A stretch of 64,000 nt of DNA from Microbacterium sp. Leaf320 (GTDB lineage: Bacteria; Actinomycetota; Actinomycetes; Actinomycetales; Microbacteriaceae). A model generated the notes under the pieces. That model was not told the origin of the DNA. It was given only the letters and a program-made list of their open reading frames with translations, and searched no databases. This document shows, piece after piece, positions 24,456 to 33,373 of this stretch. A program made the translations under genes and the position numbers. The DNA lies in NCBI RefSeq assembly GCF_001423485.1, contig NZ_LMOD01000003.1, positions 323,527 through 387,526 of the forward strand, given 5' to 3'. Every line of letters begins with the position of its first letter. Within the stretch, counting starts at the first letter, position 1.

Positions 24456-24676
24456 GCCTCGCCCCCGTCGAACTGGCGGGACGCCTCGGCGGCCGCTGCG
24501 AGACCGGCGTTGCCTGCGGCATCTGCGGTCACCGGACGCTTGAAGTAGGCGACGAGTCCGCCCTCCGGTCCCTGGATGACCTGCACGAGCTCCCAGCCCT
24601 GCTTGCCCCAGTTGTTGAGGATCGCAGCGGTGTTGTGGATCAGCAGCGGGGTGGTCAGGTACTCCCACGTGGTCAT
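24452..24676 (-). CDS. DUF4177-like small protein, 74 aa
   Basis: Small cytosolic protein beginning TTWEYLTTPLLIHN, with the central LNNWGKQGWELVQV that marks DUF4177-type proteins, and a C-terminal Ala/Glu tail. ATG at 24676 has AGGAG close upstream; a longer frame to 24718 is not supported. It is coupled to the following RidA gene by a 4-nt overlap, a pairing often seen in Actinobacteria. Function is unknown. Confidence 0.85.
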   Translation of the reverse strand: MTTWEYLTTPLLIHNTAAILNNWGKQGWELVQVIQGPEGGLVAYFKRPVTADAAGNAGLAAAAEASRQFDGGEA

Positions 24677-24741
24677 GGCACTCCTGTCTGGCCGCATCCG
24701 CGCGCGCGGATGCGTCAAAGGCGGTATTCAGGGAACTCCCC

Positions 24742-24754
24742 TACGATCAAGCGT
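24742..24754 (+). promoter_or_regulatory. Leaderless promoter of the PBP gene
   Basis: TACGAT at 24742-24747, a 7-nt gap, then the ATG at 24755. No Shine-Dalgarno sequence precedes this ATG. Confidence 0.5.
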
Positions 24755-27313
24755 ATGCCTCAAAAGAATCGCACGGTGAAAGGTGCGCTCGGCGGAGTCC
24801 TCGGACTCGTCGGGCTCAGCGCCGTAGCCGGCCTCCTCGTCGCGGCCAGCGTCACCCCTGTTCTCGCCATGACGGGTATCGCCGGATCCCAGGCCCTCAC
24901 GATCTTCGAAGACCTCCCCGCGAACCTGCAGGTGAACCGGCCGATGGAGCAGTCGACGATCTACGCGACCGCATCCGACGGGACCCCGGTCGAGCTGGCA
25001 TCGTTCTACGAGCAGAACCGCGTGCCTGTGACGTACGAGCAGATCAACCCCGTCGTGTTCGACGCGGTCCTCTCGAGTGAGGACAAGGACTACTTCAGCC
25101 ACGGCGGCATCAACGTCGGCGCGACGACGAAGGCCCTGGTCGACAACCTGCGCGGCACCGACGACCGAGGCGCGTCGACCATCACGCAGCAGTACGTCAA
25201 GAACGTGCTGATCCAGGAGTGCGAGCAGGAGGCCGACCCCGCGTCGGGCACCTACGCCGACGACCTTCAGCAGTGCTGGGCCGATGCGACCAACGCAGTC
25301 GGTGCCAAGGGCATCGAGCGCAAGCTGCAGGAGATGCGCTATGCCCTGCAGATCGAGAAGGAGTACTCGAAGAACGACATCCTGCTCGGGTACCTCAACA
25401 TCGCGAACTTCGGCGGCACGGTGTACGGCATCGAGTCGGCGGCTAACTACTACTTCTCGACCACGGCCGCGAACCTGACGGTCGCGCAGGCCGCCACGAT
25501 CGCCGGCATGGTGCAGAACCCGAACCAGTACCGGATCGACCGGCCCGCCGGCACCTGGACGGACGAGGACGGCGTCGGGCACAACAGCGAGGCGGACGGC
25601 TATGCCCAGACGCTGGATCGACGTCACTATGTGCTCGACCGCATGCTCGCACTCGGAAAGATCACGCAGGCCCAGTTCGACGAGGCGGATGCCTCCCCGA
25701 TCACTCCCGCGATCACGCAGCCCACGCAGGGCTGCGTATCGGCCGGGAACGTGGCTCGCAGCGCCTACTTCTGCGAGTACGTGAAGTCCGTCGTCCTCAA
25801 CGACCCCGCCTTCGGCGAGACCGAGCAGGAGCGCCGCGATCTGCTTCGTCAGGGTGGACTCAAGATCTACTCGACGATGAACATCGACATCCAGAGCGCG
25901 GGCGCCGAGGTCATGGCGAACACCGTTCCGGCGAACTACGACAACCAGTACTTCGGCGCGGCGGGCATCTCGCTCGAGACCAGCACGGGTCGCGTGCTCG
26001 CGATCACGCAGAACACCACCTTCAGCGAGACGATCCAGGGCGACCAGGCGTACACCGCGCTGGTGTTCGGCACCGACAAGGCGCACGGTGGATCCAACGG
26101 ATTCTCGGTCGGCTCGACCTACAAGCTCTTCACCCTCATCGACTGGCTGGAAGAGGGCCACTCGGTGCGAGAGACCCTGAACGGCAGCAACCGCGTCTTC
26201 TCGAAGTTCAAGTGCGGCGATGACGGGATCCGCAACACCACCAAGATCCAGAACTTCAACAACGCCGGCGGATACACCGGCACGGTCATGAAGTTCACCG
26301 CCGACTCGCTCAACAGCGGTTACCTCGCGATGGCCGAGAAGCTCGACCTCTGCAAGATCAACGCCGTCGCCGACCGCATGGGCGTCACTCTCGCCAACGG
26401 CGGCAAGACCACCGACGGCAGCCCGGCCCCCTACGACATCCTGGGCTCGAAGTACATCTCCCCGCTCGCCATGGCCGGCGCCTACGCCACCGTCGCGAAC
26501 GGCGGCATCTACTGCACTCCGAAGGCGATCGACCGCGTGGTCGACGCCGACGGCAACGACCTGCCGATCCCGGAGTCGAAGTGCTCGCAGGTGATCTCGC
26601 CGGAGGTCGCCGCGACTGCGGCATTCGCGCTGCAGGGCGTCATCAACGGCGGAACCGGCCGACAGGCGAACACGAACGACGGAACCCCGCTGATCGGCAA
26701 GACCGGTACCCACGAGTCATGGGGAACCATGATGATCGAGTCGAGCACCAAGGTCACCACCGCGATCTGGGTCGGACGCTCGGAGGGCCAGGCCAGCATC
26801 CTCCGTCAGAGCTGGGGCGGCACCGCACTGAACGCGATGCGCTACGAGCTCGCCAAGACGATGCAGCGTGCGGCGAACAACATCTACGGCGGCGACGCGT
26901 TCCCCCAGCCGGACGCGAACCTGAGCAAGCAGGTGCTGACCGATGTCCCGTCCGTGATCGGGATGGACACCGCGACGGCGACCGCCACGCTCGAGAACGC
27001 CGGCTTCCAGGTCGCGGTCGGCGCGCCGGCTGACGGCCCCGCCGGTGACGTGATCGTCGCGCAGGACCCCTCGGGTCAGGCCCCGAGCGGTGCCACGGTC
27101 ACGATCTCGCCGAGCAACGGCCAGGGCACGACCGTGCCGGACATCACCGGGCAGCCGAAGGCCGCCGCCCAGAACGCGCTGTTCGGCGCAGGGTTCTCGT
27201 CGATCTCCTTCGACAACTCGTGCAACCCGCCGAACGCGGTCGTGGCGAGCACCAACCCGCCCGCGAACACCGCGACCAACAAGTCGACGGCGATCTCGGT
27301 CACCTGCCAGTGA
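24755..27313 (+). CDS. Class A penicillin-binding protein with PASTA domains
   Basis: Bifunctional peptidoglycan glycosyltransferase/transpeptidase (852 aa), PonA-like. A single N-terminal membrane helix (about 10-45) anchors it. The GT51 domain has the catalytic Glu in SSEDKDYFSHGG (about residue 106). The transpeptidase has the nucleophile motif STYK (about 452), an SLN motif (SxN) and KTG (about 648). Two PASTA domains lie at about 730-785 and 790-852, which usually sense muropeptides or lactams. ATG at 24755 follows a TACGAT box by 7 nt. It overlaps the metallophosphoesterase gene by 4 nt (GTGA). Confidence 0.94.
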   Translation: MPQKNRTVKGALGGVLGLVGLSAVAGLLVAASVTPVLAMTGIAGSQALTIFEDLPANLQVNRPMEQSTIYATASDGTPVELASFYEQNRVPVTYEQINPVVFDAVLSSEDKDYFSHGGINVGATTKALVDNLRGTDDRGASTITQQYVKNVLIQECEQEADPASGTYADDLQQCWADATNAVGAKGIERKLQEMRYALQIEKEYSKNDILLGYLNIANFGGTVYGIESAANYYFSTTAANLTVAQAATIAGMVQNPNQYRIDRPAGTWTDEDGVGHNSEADGYAQTLDRRHYVLDRMLALGKITQAQFDEADASPITPAITQPTQGCVSAGNVARSAYFCEYVKSVVLNDPAFGETEQERRDLLRQGGLKIYSTMNIDIQSAGAEVMANTVPANYDNQYFGAAGISLETSTGRVLAITQNTTFSETIQGDQAYTALVFGTDKAHGGSNGFSVGSTYKLFTLIDWLEEGHSVRETLNGSNRVFSKFKCGDDGIRNTTKIQNFNNAGGYTGTVMKFTADSLNSGYLAMAEKLDLCKINAVADRMGVTLANGGKTTDGSPAPYDILGSKYISPLAMAGAYATVANGGIYCTPKAIDRVVDADGNDLPIPESKCSQVISPEVAATAAFALQGVINGGTGRQANTNDGTPLIGKTGTHESWGTMMIESSTKVTTAIWVGRSEGQASILRQSWGGTALNAMRYELAKTMQRAANNIYGGDAFPQPDANLSKQVLTDVPSVIGMDTATATATLENAGFQVAVGAPADGPAGDVIVAQDPSGQAPSGATVTISPSNGQGTTVPDITGQPKAAAQNALFGAGFSSISFDNSCNPPNAVVASTNPPANTATNKSTAISVTCQ

Positions 27314-28245
27314 CCTCACGACCAACGGCACACCCGGCCCTCATCGCGCTCGGCGCGGTGGGGGCCGCTGGTGCTGCGGCAGCTGTCTGGGGCATCGGCA
27401 TCGAGCGCTACCTCTTCACCGTGCGCGAGGCGACGGCATCCGCTCTCGCTCCCGGATCCGCACCGCTGCGCGTGCTGCACATCTCGGACGCGCACATGGC
27501 GCCGTGGCAGCATCGCAAGCAGGACTGGCTCGCATCACTCGCGCAGCTGAAGCCCGACCTCATCATCAACACCGGCGACAACCTCGGGCACCGCGACGGC
27601 CTCGAGGGGATCCGTCGGGCGTTCGAGCCTTTCGCCGGCATCCCCGGCGTGTTCGTGCACGGCTCGAACGACGTCAACGGTCCGTCGCCGCGCAATCCGA
27701 TCCGCTACTTCGCCGGCCCTTCGCAGCGGCACCACGAGCCCACGTTCCTCGACACCGATGCGATGGACGCATTCTTCATCGACGAGCTCGGCTGGACGGA
27801 CCTGAACAACACGGCCGCTCGGCTCACCGTCTCCGGCGACACGCTCGACTTCTTCGGCGTGAGCGATGCGCACCGGCAGTGGGATCGCCTCGAAGATCTG
27901 CCGACGGCCATCGACGCGCTCGGTCCGCGGGAACCGGGCACCTCGGTGCTCGGAGTGACGCATGCGCCGTACCAGCGCGTGATGAACCGCTACATCGAGC
28001 TCGGTGCGGATGCGATCTTCGGCGGGCACACGCACGGCGGGCAGGTGTGCCTCCCCGGCTTCGGCGCTCTCGTCGCGAACTGCGACATCCCGCTCAAGCA
28101 GGCCAAGGGTCTGAGCACGTGGACGCACGGCGGGCGCACCGTGCCCCTCAATGTCAGCGCCGGCTGCGGGCACTCCATCTATGCGCCCGTGCGCTTCGCA
28201 TGCCGCCCCGAGGCGACGCTGCTGACGCTGATGGCGCGCGGTTGA
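27310..28245 (+). CDS. Metallophosphoesterase
   Basis: 311 aa with an N-terminal membrane helix (about 10-30) followed by a calcineurin-like fold: HISDAHM, NTGDN, HGSND and GGHTHGGQ supply the metal ligands. It belongs to the YkuE/YaeI-like membrane phosphoesterases. GTG at 27310 overlaps the PBP stop (GTGA), and this coupling to a cell-wall synthase is common in Actinobacteria. The substrate is unknown; a cell-envelope or lipid phosphate is a guess from location only. Confidence 0.9.
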   Translation: MTSRPTAHPALIALGAVGAAGAAAAVWGIGIERYLFTVREATASALAPGSAPLRVLHISDAHMAPWQHRKQDWLASLAQLKPDLIINTGDNLGHRDGLEGIRRAFEPFAGIPGVFVHGSNDVNGPSPRNPIRYFAGPSQRHHEPTFLDTDAMDAFFIDELGWTDLNNTAARLTVSGDTLDFFGVSDAHRQWDRLEDLPTAIDALGPREPGTSVLGVTHAPYQRVMNRYIELGADAIFGGHTHGGQVCLPGFGALVANCDIPLKQAKGLSTWTHGGRTVPLNVSAGCGHSIYAPVRFACRPEATLLTLMARG

Positions 28246-28298
28246 CCCCTCGATTCGGCGCTGAGGGCATTTCGCTGTAGACTCGGAGGGTTGCAAAA

Positions 28299-28376
<78 letters not shown>

Positions 28377-28384
28377 TAACACCG

Positions 28385-28412
28385 GAAGGCCGCCCTCACG
28401 GGCGGCCTTCTC
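28385..28412 (+). terminator. Terminator after tRNA-Pro
   Basis: Perfect 11-bp stem (28385-28395 with 28400-28410) with a 4-nt loop followed by TCT, just downstream of the tRNA. Confidence 0.75.
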
Positions 28413-28441
28413 TGTACCAGGACCGAAGCGAAAGGGACGGC

Positions 28442-28918
28442 GTGAGCACCCTGTTCCCTCCCCCGCGTCGTCTCACTCGCGGCATCGCGCTGGCGCTCGG
28501 CATCCCTTTCTTCGCGGGGCTCGCGCTGCTCACCCTCACCCCCGCGCGAGTCGAGGAGACGATGCCGAACCTGCTCGACCTCGTGCTCTCGGCGGCTCAC
28601 CGGCTGGGCTGGGAGTCGCTCGACTTCACGCGCCTCGAGATCATCGCGAACGTGCTCGTGTTCGTGCCGGTCGGCATCCTCTCGTTCGTGCTCGTGCCTC
28701 GGCGCCTCTGGCCGTTCGCGGTGATCCTGGGGCCCGCGCTCTCGCTCTCGATCGAGATCGCACAGCGTGTGGCGCTGCCGCATCGTGCCGCCACCGTGAC
28801 CGACGTCATCGCGAACTCGGGCGGCGCCCTGATCGGGGTCTTCGTCGCGATCGCCGCCACACTGCTGTTCGCGCCTCAGAGCTCTCTCCATCCACCCCGT
28901 AATCTGGAAGCATCATGA
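28442..28918 (+). CDS. VanZ-like family membrane protein
   Basis: 158 aa with four hydrophobic segments and the VanZ core: ANVLVFVPVGILSFVL, GPALSLSIEIAQ and a final DVIANSGGALIGV. VanZ proteins are linked to teicoplanin resistance in enterococci; most actinobacterial members are of unknown role. GTG at 28442 with AAAGGG 7 nt upstream. It overlaps the next gene's ATG by 4 nt (ATGA). Confidence 0.9.
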   Translation: MSTLFPPPRRLTRGIALALGIPFFAGLALLTLTPARVEETMPNLLDLVLSAAHRLGWESLDFTRLEIIANVLVFVPVGILSFVLVPRRLWPFAVILGPALSLSIEIAQRVALPHRAATVTDVIANSGGALIGVFVAIAATLLFAPQSSLHPPRNLEAS

Positions 28919-29670
28919 CCTCGCCTGATCTCGTAGCCTTCGATCTCGACGACACCCTCGCCCCTTCCAAGGGCGCCATCGACCCCCGCATCGCCTCGCT
29001 GCTGCTCGCGCTGATGCAGAGGGTCGACGTCGCGATCATCTCGGGCGGGAACGAGGCCCAGTTCCGCTCGCAGGTCATCGCCCAGCTCGGCGATATCGAT
29101 GCCACCACGGCCGCACGACTGCATCTGCTTCCGACATGCGGAACCCGGTATCTGCGTCATGACGGCGCGGACTTCGCTCCCGTGTACGCACAGGATCTCA
29201 CTGCCGAGCAGAAGACCGGTGCGCTGACCGCGCTGCGCGAGGAGGCCGAGCGCCTGGGGCTGTGGGAGGCGGAACCGTGGGGCGACATCCTCGAGGACCG
29301 CGGCTCGCAGATCACCTTCTCGGCCCTCGGGCAGAAGGCTCCGCATGATGCGAAGCGCGACTGGGATCCGTCCGGAGCGAAGCGCGAGGCGCTGCGCAAT
29401 GCCGTGGCCGCCCGCCTTCCCGACCTCGAGGTGCGCTCAGGCGGCTCGACGTCGATCGACATCACCCTCGCCGGCATCGACAAGGCCTACGGGATGCGGC
29501 AGCTCGCCGAGCACACCGGCATTCCCCTGACCTCCATGCTGTTCTACGGCGACCGTCTCGACGAGGGCGGCAACGACTACCCCGTCCTCGCGATCGGCGT
29601 TCCCTCGGTCGCCGTGGAGGGCTGGGAGGACACCGCCGACAAGCTCGACGCCCTCCTCCCCACGCTCTGA
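28915..29670 (+). CDS. HAD-IIB hydrolase resembling phosphomannomutase
   Basis: 251 aa. Motif I is FDLDDTL with catalytic Asp10 and Asp12, motif II is IISGGN, and the end has GDRLDEGGND. RGSQITFSALGQKAP together with a later GGSTSIDIT resembles the eukaryotic-type phosphomannomutase (PMM) family more than sugar-phosphate phosphatases, so mutase or phosphatase activity on a hexose phosphate is plausible. It is coupled to the VanZ gene by a 4-nt overlap. Confidence 0.85.
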   Translation: MTSPDLVAFDLDDTLAPSKGAIDPRIASLLLALMQRVDVAIISGGNEAQFRSQVIAQLGDIDATTAARLHLLPTCGTRYLRHDGADFAPVYAQDLTAEQKTGALTALREEAERLGLWEAEPWGDILEDRGSQITFSALGQKAPHDAKRDWDPSGAKREALRNAVAARLPDLEVRSGGSTSIDITLAGIDKAYGMRQLAEHTGIPLTSMLFYGDRLDEGGNDYPVLAIGVPSVAVEGWEDTADKLDALLPTL

Positions 29671-29711
29671 CGCTCGACCCCTGCCTCCGGCCCGCACGGG
29701 TGACAGAGTTC

Positions 29712-29723
29712 TAGCATGTCGAT
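29712..29723 (+). promoter_or_regulatory. Leaderless promoter of the DUF1295 gene
   Basis: TAGCAT at 29712-29717, a 6-nt gap, ATG at 29724. Confidence 0.5.
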
Positions 29724-30569
29724 ATGGAACCGCTGCTGATCGTCATCCTGACCGCGGCCGTCGCGAGCGCGGCGTGCTGGATCCTGTCGCTCGTGACCCG
29801 GGACACCTCGTGGGTCGACCGCGCCTGGTCGATCGTGCCGGTCGTCTACGTGTGGATCTTCACGGGCACAGCCCTCGCCGGCGGTGAGGACGCGAGCCGT
29901 CTGGTGCTCATGGCCGTGCTCGTGACCCTGTGGGGCGTGCGTCTGACCTACAACTTCGCCCGCAAGGGCGGGTACACCGGCATGGAGGACTACCGGTGGG
30001 CGATCCTTCGCGGACGCATGAAGCCGTGGCAGTTCCAGCTCTTCAACCTGGTGTTCATCATCGGGTACCAGATGACATTGCTCGTGCTGATCACGCTGCC
30101 GGCGGAGATCGCCCTGCAGCATCCCGCTCCACTGAACGCGTGGGACCTCGTGTTCGCCGTGATATTCCTGGCATTGCTCATCGGCGAGACCGTCGCCGAC
30201 CAGCAGCAATGGGAGTTCCATCGACGCAAGAAGCAGGCGGGCGGCACGCTCTCACCAGGCTTCGCCACCGAGGGGCTGTTCCGCGTCAGCCGTCACCCCA
30301 ACTTCTTCTTCGAGCAGAGCCAGTGGTGGGCGTTCTACGCGATCGGAGCGACGGCCGCGGTCGCCTCGGGCGCCGGCTTCCTCGGCGGAGCACTGAACTG
30401 GAGCGTGATCGGGCCCTTCCTGCTCAGCATCCTGTTCATCGGTTCCACGATCTTCACCGAGTCGATCACTGCGGGCAAGTACCCCGCGTACGCCGAATAC
30501 CGCCGGACGACGTCGATGCTCATCCCCTGGCCGCCGCGGACCCGACGAGTCGCCGAGTCCGCGGCCTGA
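29724..30569 (+). CDS. DUF1295 integral membrane protein
   Basis: 281 aa, about seven membrane helices, of the steroid 5-alpha-reductase-like family DUF1295. The conserved FRVSRHPNFFFEQSQWWAFY block and a final YAEYRRTTSMLIPWPP are visible. By family these are NADPH-dependent reductase folds, but substrates of bacterial members are not established. Leaderless start (ATG 6 nt after TAGCAT). It ends 13 nt before the convergent lldD-like gene, with no terminator visible between them. Confidence 0.9.
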   Translation: MEPLLIVILTAAVASAACWILSLVTRDTSWVDRAWSIVPVVYVWIFTGTALAGGEDASRLVLMAVLVTLWGVRLTYNFARKGGYTGMEDYRWAILRGRMKPWQFQLFNLVFIIGYQMTLLVLITLPAEIALQHPAPLNAWDLVFAVIFLALLIGETVADQQQWEFHRRKKQAGGTLSPGFATEGLFRVSRHPNFFFEQSQWWAFYAIGATAAVASGAGFLGGALNWSVIGPFLLSILFIGSTIFTESITAGKYPAYAEYRRTTSMLIPWPPRTRRVAESAA

Positions 30570-30581
30570 CCGGGGCTCGCG

Positions 30582-31841
30582 TCAGCGCACCACAGCGTCG
30601 GACGCGGAGCGCGTCACCGGCACGAGGCGCGTCAGCTGTGTGACATGCGCGGGCTCGAGCTCGGCGAGCGAGGCCACGCCGAGCAGGCGCATGGTGCGCT
30701 CGATCTCGGTGCGGAGGATGTCGATCGTCCTGTCGACGCCCGAGCGGCCTCCGGCCATCAGTCCGTACAGGTAGGCGCGACCGATGAGCGTGAAGTCGGC
30801 ACCCAGCGCGACCGCGGCGACGATGTCGGCGCCGTTCATGATGCCCGTGTCGATCATGACCGTGAACTCGTCGCCGACGGCCTTGCGCACCTCCGGCAGC
30901 AGGTGGAACGGGATGGGCGCACGGTCGAGCTGGCGCCCTCCGTGATTCGAGAGCACGATGCCGTCGACGCCCGCGTCGCGCAGTCGCACCGAGTCCTCGA
31001 CGTTCTGCACGCCCTTGATCACGATCTTGCCGGGCCAGATGTCGCGGATCACCGCGAGGTCGTCGTAGCTGATGGTCGGGTCCATCGCGGCGTCGAGCAG
31101 CTCGCCGACGGTGCCGCCGGTGGTGCTCAACGACGCGAACTCGAGCTTGGGCGTGGTGAGGAAGTCGTACCACCACCACGGACGAGGGATGGCGTTGATG
31201 ATCGTCCCGAGCGTCAACTGGGGCGGGATGCTGAAGCCGTTGCGCTTGTCGCGCAGACGCGCGCCCGCGACGGGGGTGTCGACCGTGAACTGCAGGGTGT
31301 CGAAACCGGCGGCGGCCGCCCGACGAGTCAGCTCGTACGAGATCTCGCGGTCGCGCATGACGTACAGCTGGAACCAGTTGCGACCGTGGGGGTTCGCCGC
31401 CTTGACGCCTTCGATCGACGTCGTACCCAGGGTCGACAGGGTGAACGGGATGCCTGCCGCGGCGGCGGCGCCGGCCCCCGCGACCTCGCCCTCGGTCTGC
31501 ATGAGGCGCGTGAACCCGGTGGGCGCGATGCCGAACGGAAGCGCGGACGGGCCGCCGAGGATGTCGACGGACGTGTCGACCGAGGGAGCCGGGCGCAGGA
31601 TGCCGGGGTGGAACTCGACGTCCTGGAAGGCCTGGCGCGCACGCGTGAGCGAGAGCTCGCCCTCAGCAGCGCCGTCGGTGTAGTCGAATGCCGCCTTCGG
31701 CGTGCGGCGCTTGGCGATGGTACGCAGGTCGTCGATCGTGAGCGCCGAGTCGAGGCGGCGCTTCTTGCCGTCGAACTCGGGCTTCTTGAACTTCATCAGC
31801 TCGAGCAGCTCTGCGGGATTGGGAAGCTGGCGCTGGACCAT
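30582..31841 (-). CDS. lldD: FMN-dependent alpha-hydroxy-acid (L-lactate) dehydrogenase
   Basis: 419-aa (beta/alpha)8 flavoenzyme. The catalytic His is in [11 protein letters not shown]; other FMN and substrate residues lie in [18 protein letters not shown] and VIDTG-like [12 protein letters not shown]. The N-terminal [19 protein letters not shown] is the classic start. It likely oxidises L-lactate with quinone as acceptor. GAGAGGA lies 6 nt before the ATG. It is 11 nt downstream of a FadR-type regulator gene, forming a two-gene unit under the twin operators at 32626-32664. A mycofactocin-type dehydrogenase is less likely but not excluded. Confidence 0.88.
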   Translation of the reverse strand: MVQRQLPNPAELLELMKFKKPEFDGKKRRLDSALTIDDLRTIAKRRTPKAAFDYTDGAAEGELSLTRARQAFQDVEFHPGILRPAPSVDTSVDILGGPSALPFGIAPTGFTRLMQTEGEVAGAGAAAAAGIPFTLSTLGTTSIEGVKAANPHGRNWFQLYVMRDREISYELTRRAAAAGFDTLQFTVDTPVAGARLRDKRNGFSIPPQLTLGTIINAIPRPWWWYDFLTTPKLEFASLSTTGGTVGELLDAAMDPTISYDDLAVIRDIWPGKIVIKGVQNVEDSVRLRDAGVDGIVLSNHGGRQLDRAPIPFHLLPEVRKAVGDEFTVMIDTGIMNGADIVAAVALGADFTLIGRAYLYGLMAGGRSGVDRTIDILRTEIERTMRLLGVASLAELEPAHVTQLTRLVPVTRSASDAVVR

Positions 31842-31852
31842 GTCGTGTCCTC

Positions 31853-32575
31853 TCAGTCGGTGGGTCGGGTGCTGCGGGTGAGTCCCGCCGCCGTGTAGTA
31901 GCCGGTGATGTGCGCTCGCACGAGGGCCTGCGCTGTCGTCGCGTCACCCGCGGCGATGGCCGTGATGATCGCGCGATGCTCGGCGCGCAGGAGGTCGGCC
32001 ATGGCATCCCAGTCGGCGATGGATGCCGCCCCCTCCTGCACGTATGACTCGATGGCGGTGCGGAGCCCGGCCATGATCGCCGCGACGACCGTGTTGCCGC
32101 TCGACTCAGCCAGCGCGAGGTGCAGCTGCGCGTCGAGAGCGAGGAACTCGGCGGGGGTCAGACCCTCCGCATCCATCGCATCGAGGACGCTGTGCGCAGC
32201 GGCGAGATCCGGGGCCTGCTGGCCGGCGAGGGCTGCGGCGACGGCGTCCTCGAGCAGCAGCCGCGTCTGCACGACATCGGTCAGGGGGAAGCCTTGAGCG
32301 GCGACCTGCAGGCGCAGCAGTGTCGACATGCCTCCGGTCGGGGTCGCGATGACGATGGCGCCCGATTGGGGTCCGGAACCCGTAGCCGTGCGAATGAGGC
32401 CCATGACCTCGAGCACCCGCAGCGCCTCGCGGACGCTCGATCGTCCCACGCCGAGATCGGCGGCCAGGTCGCGCTCCGAGGCGAGTCGGTCGCCAGGACC
32501 GAGACGACCCTCGAGCAGGTCACGCTCGACGTGTTCGAGGACGAGGCGCCAGGCGCGGGCGGGCTGCTCGGGCAT
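31853..32575 (-). CDS. FadR/GntR-family regulator (LldR-like)
   Basis: 240 aa. The N-terminal winged helix (about 12-75, ending [20 protein letters not shown]) and the C-terminal all-helical FCD ligand domain (from about 95) are clear. Being upstream of an L-lactate dehydrogenase gene it is probably the lactate-responsive repressor, with L-lactate as the likely inducer. The ATG at 32575 is chosen because GAGGAGA lies just upstream; the frame stays open to 32626. Two TGGTCNGACCA palindromes 51-89 nt upstream suggest autoregulation. Confidence 0.9.
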   Translation of the reverse strand: MPEQPARAWRLVLEHVERDLLEGRLGPGDRLASERDLAADLGVGRSSVREALRVLEVMGLIRTATGSGPQSGAIVIATPTGGMSTLLRLQVAAQGFPLTDVVQTRLLLEDAVAAALAGQQAPDLAAAHSVLDAMDAEGLTPAEFLALDAQLHLALAESSGNTVVAAIMAGLRTAIESYVQEGAASIADWDAMADLLRAEHRAIITAIAAGDATTAQALVRAHITGYYTAAGLTRSTRPTD

Positions 32576-32625
32576 ACGCTCTCCTCGTCGTTCGCGTCGG
32601 GTGCGTCGACCTTCGACGCACCCCA

Positions 32626-32664
32626 TGTGGTCTGACCACAGTATCGCGTGTGGTCAGACCACGC
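32626..32664. promoter_or_regulatory. Twin operators for the FadR-family regulator
   Basis: A perfect 15-bp palindrome at 32626-32640 (core TGGTCTGACCA) and a 13-bp palindrome within 32649-32664 (core TGGTCAGACCA). Centres are 23 bp apart, close to two helical turns, which suits cooperative dimers. The core matches the TNGTNNNACNA form of FadR-subfamily sites. Confidence 0.8.
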
Positions 32665-32712
32665 AATCCGGGCATGGCAAGACACCGCCCGTAGGCGGGC
32701 GGGAGTGGGCTG

Positions 32713-33366
32713 TCAGCCCAGGCGTCCGCCGGACTCTTCGAGGTAGCACGCGCCGCAGAGCGACTCGTAGGTCGTGACCTCGGGTGTGACAGAACCATCT
32801 GCGCCCTCGTCGATGGCGACCTGGTCTCCGTCGAAAACGAAGCGTCCGCCGATCACTCGACCGTTGAAGACCGCCTTGCGTCCGCAGCGGCAGATCGTCT
32901 TCAGCTCCTCGAGGGAGTGCGCGATGGCGAGGAGGCGAGCCGAACCGGGGAAGGCATGGGTGAGGAAGTCGTTGCGGATGCCGTAGGCGATCACGGGGAT
33001 GCCGTCTTCGATCGCGATGCGGAAGAGATCGTCGACCTGCTCGGCGGTGAGGAACTGCGCCTCGTCGATCAGAAGGCAGGCGACGTCGACCGATCCACCG
33101 CGGACCGGTTCACCGGCGACGGCGCGGCGTACGCGCTCACGATGCTCGCCGAAGAGCGCCCGGACGTCGGCGTCCGGCGCGATGAGGTAGTCGACCTCAC
33201 GCGTGACGCCGAGGCGACTCGCGATCTCCGACGCGCCCTTGGTGTCGATCTCGGGCTTGGCGAGCAGCACATGCTGCCCGCGCTCCTCGTAGTTGTACGC
33301 GGCCTGCAGCAGCGAAGTGGACTTGCCCGAGTTCATCGCCCCGTAGCGGAAGTAGAGCTTCGCCAC
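32713..33366 (-). CDS. tdk: Thymidine kinase
   Basis: 217 aa. P-loop GAMNSGKST, magnesium-binding CLLIDEAQFL, lasso-like domain and four Cys/His zinc ligands (CRCG, CGAC). It phosphorylates thymidine for salvage. The start is GTG at 33366, 7 nt downstream of the mqo stop (33374), with KLYFRYGAM as the natural N-terminus; longer frames run into mqo. The downstream region holds the FadR operators. Confidence 0.93.
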   Translation of the reverse strand: MAKLYFRYGAMNSGKSTSLLQAAYNYEERGQHVLLAKPEIDTKGASEIASRLGVTREVDYLIAPDADVRALFGEHRERVRRAVAGEPVRGGSVDVACLLIDEAQFLTAEQVDDLFRIAIEDGIPVIAYGIRNDFLTHAFPGSARLLAIAHSLEELKTICRCGRKAVFNGRVIGGRFVFDGDQVAIDEGADGSVTPEVTTYESLCGACYLEESGGRLG

Positions 33367-33373
33367 AGGCCGC

